Positions 19,661-29,546 of a stretch of 64,000 nucleotides of DNA are shown in pieces (positions within the stretch are counted from its first letter, which is position 1; every line of letters starts with the position of its first letter). A program made the position numbers and the translations under genes. The notes under the pieces were generated by a model. The model was given only the letters and a program-made list of their open reading frames with translations, was not told the origin of the DNA and searched no databases. Source of the stretch: Acidovorax sp. SRB_14 (GTDB taxonomy: Bacteria > Pseudomonadota > Gammaproteobacteria > Burkholderiales > Burkholderiaceae_C); assembly GCF_012932145.1 (NCBI RefSeq), contig NZ_MWOK01000014.1:1-64000 (forward strand), given 5' to 3'.

Positions 19661-20662
19661 TCAGATCACCTTGGCGCGCATCAGGTCGCCAATGTGCACG
19701 ATGCCGCTCAGGCGGCCTCCGTCGCCGAGCACGAGCACGCTGGTGATGCCGTGGGTTTCCATCATTTCGGCGGCGTCCACCGCCAGTGCGTCTTGGGAGA
19801 TGGTGCGCGGACGCGGGTGCATGACATCGGCCGCGGTGGCGCCCCGCAGATCGGCGCCGGCCTCGATGCGGCGGCGCAAATCGCCATCGGTGAAGATGCC
19901 CAGCACCTGGCCTTCGGCATCCACCACGGCGGCGGCGCCCAGGCCCTTGGCGCTCATCTCGCGCATGAGCGCGCTGAAACCGGTCTGCGGCGCCACGCGC
20001 GGCACCTCTTCGCCGGCGCGCATGATGTCGCTGACATGGGTGAGCAGCTTGCGCCCCAGCGCGCCGCCCGGATGCGAGCGCGCAAAGTCCTCGGCGCGAA
20101 AGCCGCGGGCATCGAGCAGCGCGACGGCCAGCGCGTCGCCCATGGCCAGCTGCGCGGTGGTGCTGGCCGTGGGCGCGAGGTTCAGGGGGCAGGCCTCGCG
20201 CTCCACGCTGCAGTCCAAGGCCAGATCGGCGTGGCGTGCCAGCGTCGATTGCATCTGCCCCGTGAGGGCCACGAGCGGCGCGCCCAAGCGCTTGAGCAGG
20301 GGCAGGATGGCATTGAACTCGGCGCTCTCGCCGCTGTTGGAGAGGGCCAGCACCAGATCGTTGGCGGTGACCATGCCCAGGTCGCCGTGGCTGGCTTCGG
20401 CGGGGTGCACGAACATCGCGGGGGTGCCGGTGGAGGCCAGCGTGGCCGCCACCTTGCGGCCGACATGGCCGCTTTTGCCCATGCCCATGACGACCACCCG
20501 GCCGCGCGTCTGCAGGATTTTCTGCACCGCCTGGGTAAACCGCGCGTCCAGGCGCTGGCCCAGCCCCAAAAGCGCGGCGGCTTCGATATCAAAGGTCTCG
20601 CGGGCCAGGCGCAAGGCCTGGTCGGCATGGAAGGGGCGGGTGGCGCCAGGGGCAGGATGCAT
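19661..20662 (-). CDS. kdsD: D-arabinose 5-phosphate isomerase
   Basis: Interconverts ribulose 5-phosphate and arabinose 5-phosphate, the entry to Kdo synthesis. The 333-residue protein has an N-terminal SIS sugar-isomerase domain (GMGKSGHVGRKVAATLASTG near residue 60, and SNSGES near 110) followed by two CBS domains (about 205-330). This is the full KdsD/KpsF/GutQ layout. It is the first gene of the kdsD-kdsC-lptC operon and is divergent from the CPA2 antiporter gene, with a 48-base intergenic space that must hold both promoters. Confidence 0.95.
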   Translation of the reverse strand: MHPAPGATRPFHADQALRLARETFDIEAAALLGLGQRLDARFTQAVQKILQTRGRVVVMGMGKSGHVGRKVAATLASTGTPAMFVHPAEASHGDLGMVTANDLVLALSNSGESAEFNAILPLLKRLGAPLVALTGQMQSTLARHADLALDCSVEREACPLNLAPTASTTAQLAMGDALAVALLDARGFRAEDFARSHPGGALGRKLLTHVSDIMRAGEEVPRVAPQTGFSALMREMSAKGLGAAAVVDAEGQVLGIFTDGDLRRRIEAGADLRGATAADVMHPRPRTISQDALAVDAAEMMETHGITSVLVLGDGGRLSGIVHIGDLMRAKVI

Positions 20663-20710
20663 GGGCAGATTCTATCGGCCGCGCCCCTGGCGCTCCGCTA
20701 GCATGCAGGC

Positions 20711-22696
20711 ATGTCCTCGCTCGCCCTGACCCTGCTGTATCTGCTCGCTGCAGTGCTGGGTGTCGTGGCGTGCCGCAGCCTGCGGCTGCCGCCCATGCTG
20801 GGCTATCTGGCGGCCGGCGTGCTGATCGGGCCGCACGCGCTGGCGCTGGCGCAGAACTCCGAGAGCGTGCGCCACCTGGGCGAGTTTGGCGTGGTCTTCC
20901 TGATGTTTGCCATTGGCCTGGAGTTCAGCCTGCCCAAGCTGCGCGCCATGCGCCGCCTGGTCTTCGGTCTGGGCCTGGCGCAGGTGGTGTTGACCATGGC
21001 CGTGTCTTTCGGCGGCGCGCTGGCTCTGGCGGCGTTTCTGGGCGGGGTCTGGGAGATGGGCTGGCAGACGGCGCTGGCGCTGGCCAGCGCCATGACCATG
21101 AGCAGCACGGCCATCGTGGTCAAGCTCATGGCCGAGCGCGCCGAGCTCGAAAGCGACCACGGCCGGCGCATTCTCGGCATCCTGCTGTTCCAGGACCTGG
21201 CGGTGGTGCCGCTGTTGGTGCTGATTCCGGCCCTGGGTTCGTCCCCCGACCGGCTGCTGGGCGCGCTCGGACTGGCCTTGCTCAAGGCCATCGTGCTGGT
21301 GACGGTGCTACTGACCGGCGGCCAGGGCGTGATGCGCTGGTGGCTCACGCTGGTGGCGCGGCGCAAGAGCGACGAACTGTTCATGCTGAACCTGCTCCTG
21401 ATCACGCTGGGTCTGGCGTGGCTGACCGAGCTGGCGGGCCTGAGCCTGGCGCTGGGGGCTTTCATCGCCGGCGTGCTGGTGTCGGAGACCGAGTACCGCC
21501 ACCAGGTCGGCACCGACATCCGGCCTTTCCACGACGTGCTGCTGGGGTTGTTCTTCATCACCATCGGCATGATGCTGGACTGGCACATCCTGCTGGAGCA
21601 ATGGGCGCTGGTGCTGGGCCTGCTGGTGGTGCCGCTGGGCCTCAAGCTGCTCATCATCTGGGCGCTGGCGCGCGGTACGGGCGCCACGCCCGGCGTGGCG
21701 ATGCGCACCGGCCTGTACCTGGCGCAGGCGGGCGAGTTCGGTTTCGTGCTGCTGTCCCTCGCGCAAGACCACGGCCTGGTCCGGCCGGCGCTCATGAACC
21801 CCGTCCTGGCCGCCATGGTGCTGTCGATGCTGGCCACGCCTTTTCTGATCCTGTACAGCAACCGCATCGTGATGCGTGTGGTCGCCAGCGACTGGCTGCA
21901 CCAGTCGCTGCAGATGACGGCGATCGCGCGCAAATCCATCGACTCAAGCAAGCACGTGATCATTTGCGGCTATGGCCGCTGCGGGCAAAACCTGGCGCGC
22001 ATGCTGGAGCGCGAAGGCATCCCGTACATGGCGCTCGACCTCGACCCCGACCGCGTGCGCCAGGCCGCAGCCGCGGGCGATTCGGTGGTCTATGGCGACG
22101 CCACGCGGCTGCAGGCCCTGATGGCCGCGGGCCTGGCACGCGCCAGTGCCGTGGCCGTGACCTACCTGGACATTCCCGCGGCGCTCAAGGTGCTGGCCCA
22201 TGCACGCACCCATGCGCCGCAGGTGCCGGTGGTGGTTCGCACCCAGGACGACATGCACCTGGACCGGCTGCAGGCGGCCGGCGCCACCGAGGTCGTGCCC
22301 GAGGCCATCGAAGGCTCGCTCATGCTGGCCAGCCATGCCCTCGCGCTGGTGGGCGTGCCCATGCGCCGCGTCATCCGCCTGGTGCAGGACCAGCGGGACG
22401 CACGCTACCAGCTGCTGCGCGGCTACTTCCACGGTGCCGACGACGACACCGTGCAAGAGCGCGATCAGGCGCGCCTGTCGACGGTGACGCTGCCCCCCGG
22501 CGCGCAAACGCTGGGCCAGCCGCTGGGGCGGCTGGCGCTGCACGCCATCGGCGTGCAGGTCGTGAACCTGCGCCACGGGAACGGCCGCATGGGCCTGCCC
22601 AGCGACGACACGGTGCTGGCCGAGGGCGATACGCTGGTGCTGTCGGGCCACCCCAGCGCCCTCGCGGGGGCGCAGGACAAGCTGCTGCGCGGTTGA
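20711..22696 (+). CDS. CPA2-family cation:proton antiporter (KefB-like) with RCK domain
   Basis: A 661-residue inner-membrane protein. About 12 hydrophobic helices make up the Na+/H+ exchanger domain (residues 1-385), including FLMFAIGLEFSLPKL near 70. A TrkA-N/RCK nucleotide-binding domain starts at about 415 with HVIICGYGRCGQNLARML, and a TrkA-C domain lies at about 575-660. KefB/KefC and RosB proteins share this order and move K+ against H+ under redox or electrophile stress. No KefF/KefG partner gene is adjacent, so gating by glutathione adducts is not certain. The start overlaps nothing and gives a first helix at residue 2. Confidence 0.93.
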   Translation: MSSLALTLLYLLAAVLGVVACRSLRLPPMLGYLAAGVLIGPHALALAQNSESVRHLGEFGVVFLMFAIGLEFSLPKLRAMRRLVFGLGLAQVVLTMAVSFGGALALAAFLGGVWEMGWQTALALASAMTMSSTAIVVKLMAERAELESDHGRRILGILLFQDLAVVPLLVLIPALGSSPDRLLGALGLALLKAIVLVTVLLTGGQGVMRWWLTLVARRKSDELFMLNLLLITLGLAWLTELAGLSLALGAFIAGVLVSETEYRHQVGTDIRPFHDVLLGLFFITIGMMLDWHILLEQWALVLGLLVVPLGLKLLIIWALARGTGATPGVAMRTGLYLAQAGEFGFVLLSLAQDHGLVRPALMNPVLAAMVLSMLATPFLILYSNRIVMRVVASDWLHQSLQMTAIARKSIDSSKHVIICGYGRCGQNLARMLEREGIPYMALDLDPDRVRQAAAAGDSVVYGDATRLQALMAAGLARASAVAVTYLDIPAALKVLAHARTHAPQVPVVVRTQDDMHLDRLQAAGATEVVPEAIEGSLMLASHALALVGVPMRRVIRLVQDQRDARYQLLRGYFHGADDDTVQERDQARLSTVTLPPGAQTLGQPLGRLALHAIGVQVVNLRHGNGRMGLPSDDTVLAEGDTLVLSGHPSALAGAQDKLLRG

Positions 22697-22722
22697 AGCC
22701 CCGCCAGGGGCGCGGCCCGGCG

Positions 22723-25700
22723 TTACCGGACCCGCAGGTCCTGCGCCGGCACCGGGCGGCCGAACAGGTAGCCCTGGAAGCGCCGGCACCCGTTGCGCAG
22801 CAGGAAGTCGCGCTGGCCGGCCGTCTCGACGCCCTCGGCCACCACATCCAAGCCCAGGCTGCGCGCCAGCGCAACCACGGTGCAAGCGATTGCCGCATCG
22901 TTGGGGTCTGTGAGCACATCGCGCACAAAGCTCTGGTCGATCTTGAGCTGGTCGAGCGGCAGGCGCTTGAGGTAGCTCAGGCTCGAATACCCGGTGCCAA
23001 AGTCATCGAGCGAAAACCCGACACCGCGCGTGCGCAGCGCCTGCATCTTGGCGATGCTGTCCTCCACGTCGTGCAGCAGCAGGCTCTCGGTCAGCTCCAG
23101 CTTGAGCTGGGCTGGGGGGGCCCCAGTGTCGTGCAGCACCTCCAGCACCCGCTGGACGAACTCAGGGTGGCGGAACTCCTGGGCGCTGACATTCACCGCC
23201 ACGCTCCAGTGGGCGGTGGCAGGCAGAGCGTTCCACTGCGCCAGCTGCACGCACGCGGCCCGCAGCACCTGGCGGCCCAGCGGCAAAATCAGCCCGGTCT
23301 GTTCGGCCAGCGCAATGAACTCCCCCGGATAGACCATGCCGCGCTGCGGGTGCTGCCAGCGCACCAGGGCCTCGGTGCCGAGCACATGGCCTTCGGCGTC
23401 CACGACCGGCTGGTAGTGCACAAGAAATTCACCGCGCTGCAGGCCCTGGCGCACATCGGCCTCGAGCGCCGAGCGCGCCGACGCCGCAGCCTGCATGTCG
23501 GGATCGAAAAAGCACAGCGTGTTGCGGCCCTGCGCCTTGGCCTGGTACATCGCCAGGTCGGCCCGTTTGAGCAACTCCTGCACCGACTGCGCAACGCCAC
23601 TGAACAGCGCAATGCCAAGGCTGGGCGTGCTGTGCATCTCCAGGCCGTGCACGTCGTAGACGTGGTTGAGCGCCAACAGCATTTTGTGCGCCACGGCCTC
23701 GGCCTCGCCCGCGGCCTCGGTTTCGACTGTATGCAGGCCGCGCAGCACCACGACGAACTCGTCACCGCCCAGGCGCCCCACCGTGTCGCTGGCGCGCACG
23801 CAAGCCGTGAGGCGCGCGCCGACCTGCACCAGCAAGCGGTCACCCCACTCGTGGCCCAGGGTGTCGTTGACGCCCTTGAAATTGTCCAGGTCCAGGAACA
23901 GCAGCGCGCCGTGGCTGCCGTCGCGCGTGCAGGCCGTCACGGCGCAGTCCAGGCGGTCCAGCAGCAGGCGGCGGTTGGGCAGGCCGGTGAGCTCGTCGTA
24001 GAAGGCAAGGCGCTCGATCTGCGCCTCGGCCTGCTTGCGCGCATTGATGTTGCGGGCCACGCCGCGGTAGCCGGTGAAGCGCCCCGCCGCATCATGGATG
24101 GGCTCGCCGCTCACCGACACCCACACGACATGGCCGTCGGCGCCCCGGCGCTGCATCTCGAAATCGTGGAACACTTCGTGCGCTTCCAGCTGCGCGCGGT
24201 GGGCTTGCCACTGTGCCTCGGGCACCAGGCTGTCGGGCAATTCCCAGCGCCTGAGCCCATAGTGCGCGGTATCGGCCATGCCCCCGTGGCGGTGGGTGCC
24301 GCCCTCCAACCGCACAAAGCGAAACTCGGCATCCTGCTCTCAGTACCAGTCGGACGAGAGCTGCGTCAGGCTGCGCCAGCGCGCCTCGCTCTGCTGCAGC
24401 GCCGCCTGCGCCTGCAGGTAATCGGTCACATCGGTGCAGGTCAGCACCCCACCGCCGCCCTCCAGCCGCCGCAAGCGCATCTCCAGGTAGTGGCCGGTCC
24501 GGGTGTGCTGCACCTGCAGCGGGCGCATCTCGGACCACCGTGGCAAGGCCGGGCCTTGCACCATGGGGCAGAGGTGCGGGCCGGGCTCGCCAAACGCAAA
24601 GCCGGCACCCGTGTCGCCGCGCTCGATCTGCAGGCGCACCACGTCGTCGAGGTGTGGTTGCGCCTCCAGCAGGGGCCGAGGCAGGTCCAACAGGTCGAGG
24701 TAGCGCTGGTTGTACAGGCGGATGCGGCCGCTCTGGTCCACCGTGGCAATGCCTTGCGCCACGCTGCCCAGCGTCAGTTCCAACGCCCGCGTTTTCTCGG
24801 CCAGCAAGGCGCTGGTCTGTGTCAGTTGCGCCTCCATGGCGCGGCGCTCTGCCTCGGCGCGCCGCGCCATTTCCAGCTGCCCGACGGTGTTGAGCAGGGG
24901 CTGCAGAAAATGCACATCGCCCCTGCCGTAACCATCGGGGCGGTTGGCCACGCCCACCATGGCCACCAACTGGCCGGCGGCATGGATGGGCAGACCCAGG
25001 AAGGCCGTGAGTTCGGGCTGGCCCGGCGGCCGGCCGGTGGCGCCCGGGTCGCTGGCGGGGTCGTTGCGGATGAGCGGTGTGGCACTGCGCAGCGTGGCAT
25101 CGACCAGAGCCTGTGGCGGGTCCCACGCCGTGCCGTCGCGGGCCTGCGCGCCGAGGTCCGAGACGGCGTGCACATGCAGGCGGGGCGCCCCACCCGACAC
25201 GTGCTCCACCTGCCCGACCACGCCGAATGCGCTGTGCGTGAGCCGCAGCATCTCTTGGAGCAAAGCCTCGAACGCTGCCCGCGGAGAGGCGCTGGCAATG
25301 AACAGCGCCTGGGCACGCGAAATGGCCTGCAGCAACCGGTGCTGGCGTTCCAGCATCTGCTCGGCATTGCGCTGGGTGCGCATGCCGGTGCTGCGCTCGA
25401 GCACGCTCTCCATCTGGGCGGGCAGGGCCAGCAGGTAGCGATGACCCGGATCCTGCACCGCATAGTCCCCGAACCCATGGCGCATGGCCTGGGCGGCATG
25501 CGCTTCCTCACCCTCGGGCACCACGATCAGCGCCGGCAGGTCGGCCAGGCCCTGCAGCACATCGAAAGCCGTGCCATCACTGACGCGCTGCGCGGTCAAG
25601 ACAATGTCAAAGCTGTGCTGCTCGCGCAGTGCATGGGCTTGGGACAGCGTCGGCGCCACCGCCACGCGCCAGCCCAGCCAGGGGTCCGCCAGCGCGCGCA

Positions 25701-25755
25701 CCACGGCCTGCGCGTGGTCCTCGCAGCCTTCGATCAGCAGTACAGAAACAGGCAT
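22723..25755 (-). pseudogene. c-di-GMP protein (REC-GAF-PAS-PAS-GGDEF-EAL) split by in-frame TGA
   Basis: A single open frame of about 1,010 codons is interrupted only by TGA at 24340-24342. The codon follows SSDWY and precedes EQDAEFRFV; in related PAS proteins this motif reads SDWYWEQD, so TGG (Trp) has become TGA. The first part (about 471 residues) has a degenerate receiver domain starting MPVSVLLIEGCEDH, a GAF domain and a PAS domain. The second part has a PAS domain, a GGDEF domain with intact RLGGDEFVVVL, and an EAL domain with GTEALVRWQHP. The 3' part could restart at an internal ATG (24315) and remain an active GGDEF-EAL protein. Sequencing error or readthrough are the alternatives. 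Confidence 0.85.
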
Positions 25756-25977
25756 GGGCCAGTGTAGATGCAATGGCGGTGCGCCGCGGCCGTGCCGCGC
25801 ACCTTGCCATCATGGGTGTCGACCCATTATGCGGAGTGCCGCTGCGCGCAGAGCCCCCCGCAAGCCCCCGCCCAGGTGTTTACACTGACTGGCCGTGTCC
25901 GGCACCCAGGGTGCTGTATCCCCTGCCCCGTGCTCCATCCGCCGCGACCACCGCCGCGCGCCGCTTTTCCGACTGCC

Positions 25978-26532
25978 ATGCCAAACTTCAGCGTCAACGA
26001 TTACCTTCGCCAACACATCCGCACGGTCGCGGACTGGCCCGCGCCGGGCGTGCAGTTCCGGGACATCACGCCGCTCCTGCAGGACCCCAAGGTCTTCCGC
26101 GTGTTGATCGATGCCTTCGTGCACCGTTACATGGACCCCCAGTTGCGCCCCGACGTGGTTGCGGGGCTGGACGCGCGCGGCTTCATCCTGGGCGCGGTAG
26201 TGGCCTATGAGCTCAACGTCGGCTTCGTGCCCATCCGCAAGAAAGGCAAGCTGCCCTTCACCACGGTGGCAGAGACCTACGAACTGGAGTACGGCAGCGC
26301 CACGGTGGAATTGCACACCGACGCCGTGCGGCCCGGCGACCGCGTGCTGCTGATCGATGACCTGATTGCCACCGGCGGCACGATGATGGCGGGTCGCAAA
26401 CTGCTGGAAAAGCTCGGCGCCACGGTCATGGAGGGCGCGGCCATCGTCGACCTGCCCGAACTGGGCGGATCGCAGCGCCTGCGGGACAGCGGCCTGCCGC
26501 TGTTCACGCTGGTGGACTTCGCCGGCCATTGA
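25978..26532 (+). CDS. apt: Adenine phosphoribosyltransferase
   Basis: Salvages adenine to AMP using PRPP. The 184-residue protein carries the PRPP-binding loop [17 protein letters not shown] near residue 120 and the typical Apt N-terminus [20 protein letters not shown]. The next signature, [11 protein letters not shown], follows near residue 26. The length and all motifs match the family. The ATG at 25978 was chosen because the conserved sequence starts there; the longer upstream frame is unsupported. It diverges from the broken c-di-GMP gene and converges on a hypothetical gene. Confidence 0.97.
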   Translation: MPNFSVNDYLRQHIRTVADWPAPGVQFRDITPLLQDPKVFRVLIDAFVHRYMDPQLRPDVVAGLDARGFILGAVVAYELNVGFVPIRKKGKLPFTTVAETYELEYGSATVELHTDAVRPGDRVLLIDDLIATGGTMMAGRKLLEKLGATVMEGAAIVDLPELGGSQRLRDSGLPLFTLVDFAGH

Positions 26533-26559
26533 AGCGCTCGCCGACGGGGCCTGGTCCGC

Positions 26560-27375
26560 TTACAAATCGCCGTACTGGGTGCTGCTGAGGTCCGGGCTGC
26601 GGGCGCTGTGGCCGGACACTTCCGTATCGGCAAAGTCCGGATTGCCGGGCGGCGCGCGCCGCGGGCCCGAGCGCAGCGGCACGCCCGACGGCGCAGCCAC
26701 CGCCGGATGGGCTGGGGCCGCCGCGGCCAGCGCCTGCTTGAAGGCAGCCACTTCATCGGCTTCGATGGGGTCGAAACGCAGCGCCGCCGCGCGGGCCGGT
26801 GCTGCGGCAGCGGAGGCGGGTGCCTGTGCAGGCATTTGCGACACCGCTGCCGGGGCCACGGCGGGCGCCGGCGCGGCCGCGCCGACAGGGCGGGCGGATG
26901 CGGGCGGCGCGCTCCCCCGGTGCGGCTGAGGCGCTGCCGGCAGGCCCGCTCCCTGCGGTGCAACGCCCTTTTGGCGAATGCCTGCAGCCACATGGTCGTT
27001 GATGCGCCAATAGACCGCCGTGACGGCGATGTCGTAGTGCAGCTTGGCGGTCTGGGCGATGAGGGCCTCGATGTCGCTCAAGCGCGCGGTCTCTCCACCG
27101 TACTCGCGCGCCAAGTCCATCATCACCAGGAACTGGCGCCCGCGCTGGTCGAGCGCCAGCACCTTGAACTTGTAGCTGGCCGACAGCACGCCGGCGCGCA
27201 CCATGGCGTCGCGCACCACCACGTACAACAGCTCGCGCCGCTCCATGCGCTCGTTCGTGCGCTGGGCCGCCTGCTCGGGCAGCACGGCCGCATCCGCATT
27301 CAGCCGGCCTGACGGTTCAGACGCGCGCTTTGGGGCAGGGGCGGGCTTGCGCAGGAACCAGCTGAACAATGACAT
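26560..27375 (-). CDS. Hypothetical protein with Ala/Pro-rich C-terminal half
   Basis: I do not recognise a named family. The 271-residue protein opens MSLFSWFLRKPAPAPK. A compact segment at about 40-130 follows (RRELLYVVVRDAMVRAGVLS, then YKFKVLALDQRGRQFLVMMD) that looks folded, with alternating strands and helices. Residues 135-271 are low-complexity Ala/Pro with few predicted structures. No signal peptide or membrane helix is seen. The frame and codon use are typical of real genes here. It lies downstream of the cNMP-binding gene on the same strand. Its function is unknown. Confidence 0.72.
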   Translation of the reverse strand: MSLFSWFLRKPAPAPKRASEPSGRLNADAAVLPEQAAQRTNERMERRELLYVVVRDAMVRAGVLSASYKFKVLALDQRGRQFLVMMDLAREYGGETARLSDIEALIAQTAKLHYDIAVTAVYWRINDHVAAGIRQKGVAPQGAGLPAAPQPHRGSAPPASARPVGAAAPAPAVAPAAVSQMPAQAPASAAAAPARAAALRFDPIEADEVAAFKQALAAAAPAHPAVAAPSGVPLRSGPRRAPPGNPDFADTEVSGHSARSPDLSSTQYGDL

Positions 27376-27470
27376 GGCTTTCTTTCTTCGGTCAGCACTG
27401 TGTGACTCTCTCAAAAGAGTGTACCGCGCGCCTCCCTGCCACCGGACGCCGCGGCAGCCGGCACGCCCGC

Positions 27471-27962
27471 TCAGGTGGCTGCGACACGGCGGCGGCGGTT
27501 GCCCAGGCGCTTGGCCAGGACGGCGCCAGCGGCCATGGACACGCCCAGGGCAATCGCGGGCTGGCGGTTGGCCAGCTCGGAAAAGCGCAGCGCGGTCAGG
27601 CCCCAAAGCCTGCTGGGCGCGGCCGCCTGGACCGACGCATTGCGGGGGCGGTGCGAGAAGAACGCCCCTTCTCCCACCACCGAGCCCGCCCCGACGATGG
27701 CCAGCCGCAGCCGCGCCTTCTCGTCTTCGCAGTGCACGCTGAGGCTGCCGCTCTCGACCAGGTACAGGGTGCGATCGATCGCACCCTGGGTGAAGAGCAC
27801 CTGGCCCGCGGCCAGCGTGTGCGGCAGCAGGTAGGCCGACAGGGTGTCCCATTGCTGCGGCGTCAGCGGGTTGCCCAGGCTGTCTTCTGCATTGGCTTGG
27901 ACAATGGCCTGGACCAGGCCTTGGACGTCGGGGGAGGCCACGGCGGGCGTTGCTGCATTCAT
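27471..27962 (-). CDS. Stand-alone cyclic nucleotide-binding domain protein
   Basis: A 163-residue protein with one Crp-type cNMP-binding beta-barrel (about residues 35-125; LAAGQVLFTQGAIDRTLYLV, then VVGEGAFFSHRPRNASVQA). The phosphate-binding cassette is recognisable as GEGAFF...RNASVQA, with Arg replaced by Asn at one position, so cyclic nucleotide binding is uncertain. There is no helix-turn-helix, so it is not a transcription factor of the usual kind. The C-terminus carries a short Ala-rich helix and an Arg cluster (KRLGNRRRRVAAT). Its function is unknown. Confidence 0.82.
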   Translation of the reverse strand: MNAATPAVASPDVQGLVQAIVQANAEDSLGNPLTPQQWDTLSAYLLPHTLAAGQVLFTQGAIDRTLYLVESGSLSVHCEDEKARLRLAIVGAGSVVGEGAFFSHRPRNASVQAAAPSRLWGLTALRFSELANRQPAIALGVSMAAGAVLAKRLGNRRRRVAAT

Positions 27963-28049
27963 AAGCCGGCGACGCTACCGCCATTGGTGCCAATGCGCAA
28001 GCAGAACTTACCGCTGCTTACATCGTCGGACCAGCGGGTGTGTCGACGC

Positions 28050-29471
28050 TCATTTGCCGATGCAGAAGCTGGAAAAGATCACGCCCAGCAGGTCGTCGGA
28101 CGAGAACTCGCCCGTGATGTCGCCCAGGGCGTTCTGCGCCAGCCGCAGGTCTTCGGCCAGCAGGTCCAGTGCGGGGCCGTCGCTGAGCAGCTGGGTGGCG
28201 GCGTCGGCCAGGCGCGCCTCCACAGCCTGCAACGCCTGGACATGGCGCGCGCGCGCGATGAACACCCCCTCGGGCGCGGCCTGCCAGCCGGCCACGTCCA
28301 GCAGGGTGCGGCGCAAGCGCTCCAGCCCCTCGCCGGTGCGCGCCGACAGGTGCACACCCGCGGGTGCCTGCGCCTCTGGCACGGCCGCATGCGGCACGCA
28401 GTCGCTCTTGTTCCAGACCTCGATGATGGGCACGGTTTTTGGCAGTTTTTCGGCCATAGCGCTTGCTATGACTGCGTCTGCAGCTCTGTATTCCATAGCA
28501 TCGCAGCGCGTCAGGTCGTGCAGGAACAGCACCGCGTCGGCCGCGGCGATCTCGTCCCAGGCGCGCGCGATGCCGATGCGCTCGACCTCGTCGCTGCTGT
28601 CGCGCAGGCCGGCGGTGTCGATCACGTGCAGCGGCACGCCCTCGATCTGGATGGTCTGCTGCACCTTGTCGCGCGTGGTGCCGGCGATCGGCGTGACGAT
28701 GGCGAGCTCGGCGCCGGCCAGCGCGTTGAGCAGCGAACTCTTGCCCGCATTGGGCTGGCCGGCAATCACCACCTTGATGCCTTCGCGCAGCAGCGCGCCC
28801 TGCTGCGCGCGCCGCATCACCTGCGCCAGCGTTTGCTGCAATTTGGATAGCTGTCCGCGCGCGTCCGCCTTGCGCAGGAAGTCGATTTCTTCTTCAGGGA
28901 AGTCGAGCGTGGCCTCGACCAGCATGCGCAGGTGGATGAGCGCGTCGCGCAGCTGGTGGATTTCTTTCGAGAAGGCCCCCGCCAGCGAGCGGCTGGCGCT
29001 GCGCGCGGCCGCCGCCGTGGAGGCATCGATCAGGTCGGCAATGGCCTCGGCCTGGGCCAGGTCGATCTTGTCGTTCAAGAACGCGCGTTCGGTGAACTCG
29101 CCGGGCTGGGCCACGCGCAGCCCGGGCAGGCACGGGGCGCTGCTGCCAGCGCCGGCGGCGCGCGCTGCTTCCAGGCAGCGCGCCAGCAGCAACTGCAGCA
29201 CCACCGGGCCGCCGTGGGCCTGCAGTTCCAGCACGTCTTCGCCGGTGTAGGAGTGCGGTGCCGGAAAGTAAAGTGCCAGCCCCTGGTCGATGGGCTCGCC
29301 AGCGGCATCGCGGAACGGCAGGTAGGTCGCCTCGCGCGGTGTCAGCGCGCGGCCGCACAGCACCTCGACCAACGGCGCAAGGCCCTTGCCCGACACGCGC
29401 ACGATGCCCACGCCCCCGCGTCCGGGGGCGGTGGCGATGGCGGCGATGGGGTCGGTGTGGCGCGCGAGCAT
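28050..29471 (-). CDS. mnmE: tRNA uridine-5-carboxymethylaminomethyl modification GTPase
   Basis: With MnmG it makes the cmnm5/nm5 modification of wobble U34 in tRNAs. The 473-residue protein has the N-terminal tetrahydrofolate-binding domain ([20 protein letters not shown]). The GTPase domain shows G1 GQPNAGKSS near 237, TTRDKVQ, DTAGLRD and NKSD. It ends with the catalytic C-terminal FCIGK. Between G3 and G4 the segment [19 protein letters not shown] is encoded by a dispersed repeat, which adds only a few residues relative to the E. coli protein as I remember it. It is followed downstream by the cNMP gene and lies behind yidC in the conserved origin block. Confidence 0.96.
   Translation of the reverse strand: MLARHTDPIAAIATAPGRGGVGIVRVSGKGLAPLVEVLCGRALTPREATYLPFRDAAGEPIDQGLALYFPAPHSYTGEDVLELQAHGGPVVLQLLLARCLEAARAAGAGSSAPCLPGLRVAQPGEFTERAFLNDKIDLAQAEAIADLIDASTAAAARSASRSLAGAFSKEIHQLRDALIHLRMLVEATLDFPEEEIDFLRKADARGQLSKLQQTLAQVMRRAQQGALLREGIKVVIAGQPNAGKSSLLNALAGAELAIVTPIAGTTRDKVQQTIQIEGVPLHVIDTAGLRDSSDEVERIGIARAWDEIAAADAVLFLHDLTRCDAMEYRAADAVIASAMAEKLPKTVPIIEVWNKSDCVPHAAVPEAQAPAGVHLSARTGEGLERLRRTLLDVAGWQAAPEGVFIARARHVQALQAVEARLADAATQLLSDGPALDLLAEDLRLAQNALGDITGEFSSDDLLGVIFSSFCIGK
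28436..28499 (-). repeat. Dispersed hairpin repeat, copy 5, inside mnmE
   Basis: On the minus strand AGAGCTGCAGACGC...AGCAAGCGCTATGGCC shares the AGAGCTGC and CAAGCGCT blocks of the intergenic copies, and ends with an A-rich stretch. It is in frame in the GTPase domain, in the variable region before the NKSD motif. Confidence 0.65.
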
Positions 29472-29500
29472 AGGGGGTGGACTTTATACAGAGGTGGCAT

Positions 29501-29523
29501 GCAAAAGGCCGCTTGCGCGGCCT
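29501..29523 (-). terminator. Terminator between yidC and mnmE
   Basis: Read on the minus strand, AAAGGCCGC, loop GCAA and GCGGCCTTTT form a perfect 9-bp stem with a short T-run. It ends the rnpA-yidD-yidC unit and separates it from mnmE. Confidence 0.85.
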
Positions 29524-29546
29524 TTGGAAGGGGTTCTAGCGGCCGA

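Noticed and set aside
20770-25767. A 5-kb open frame on the plus strand over the antiporter and c-di-GMP genes
   Set aside because: The translation has no recognisable domain and is opposite or out of frame to well-supported genes.
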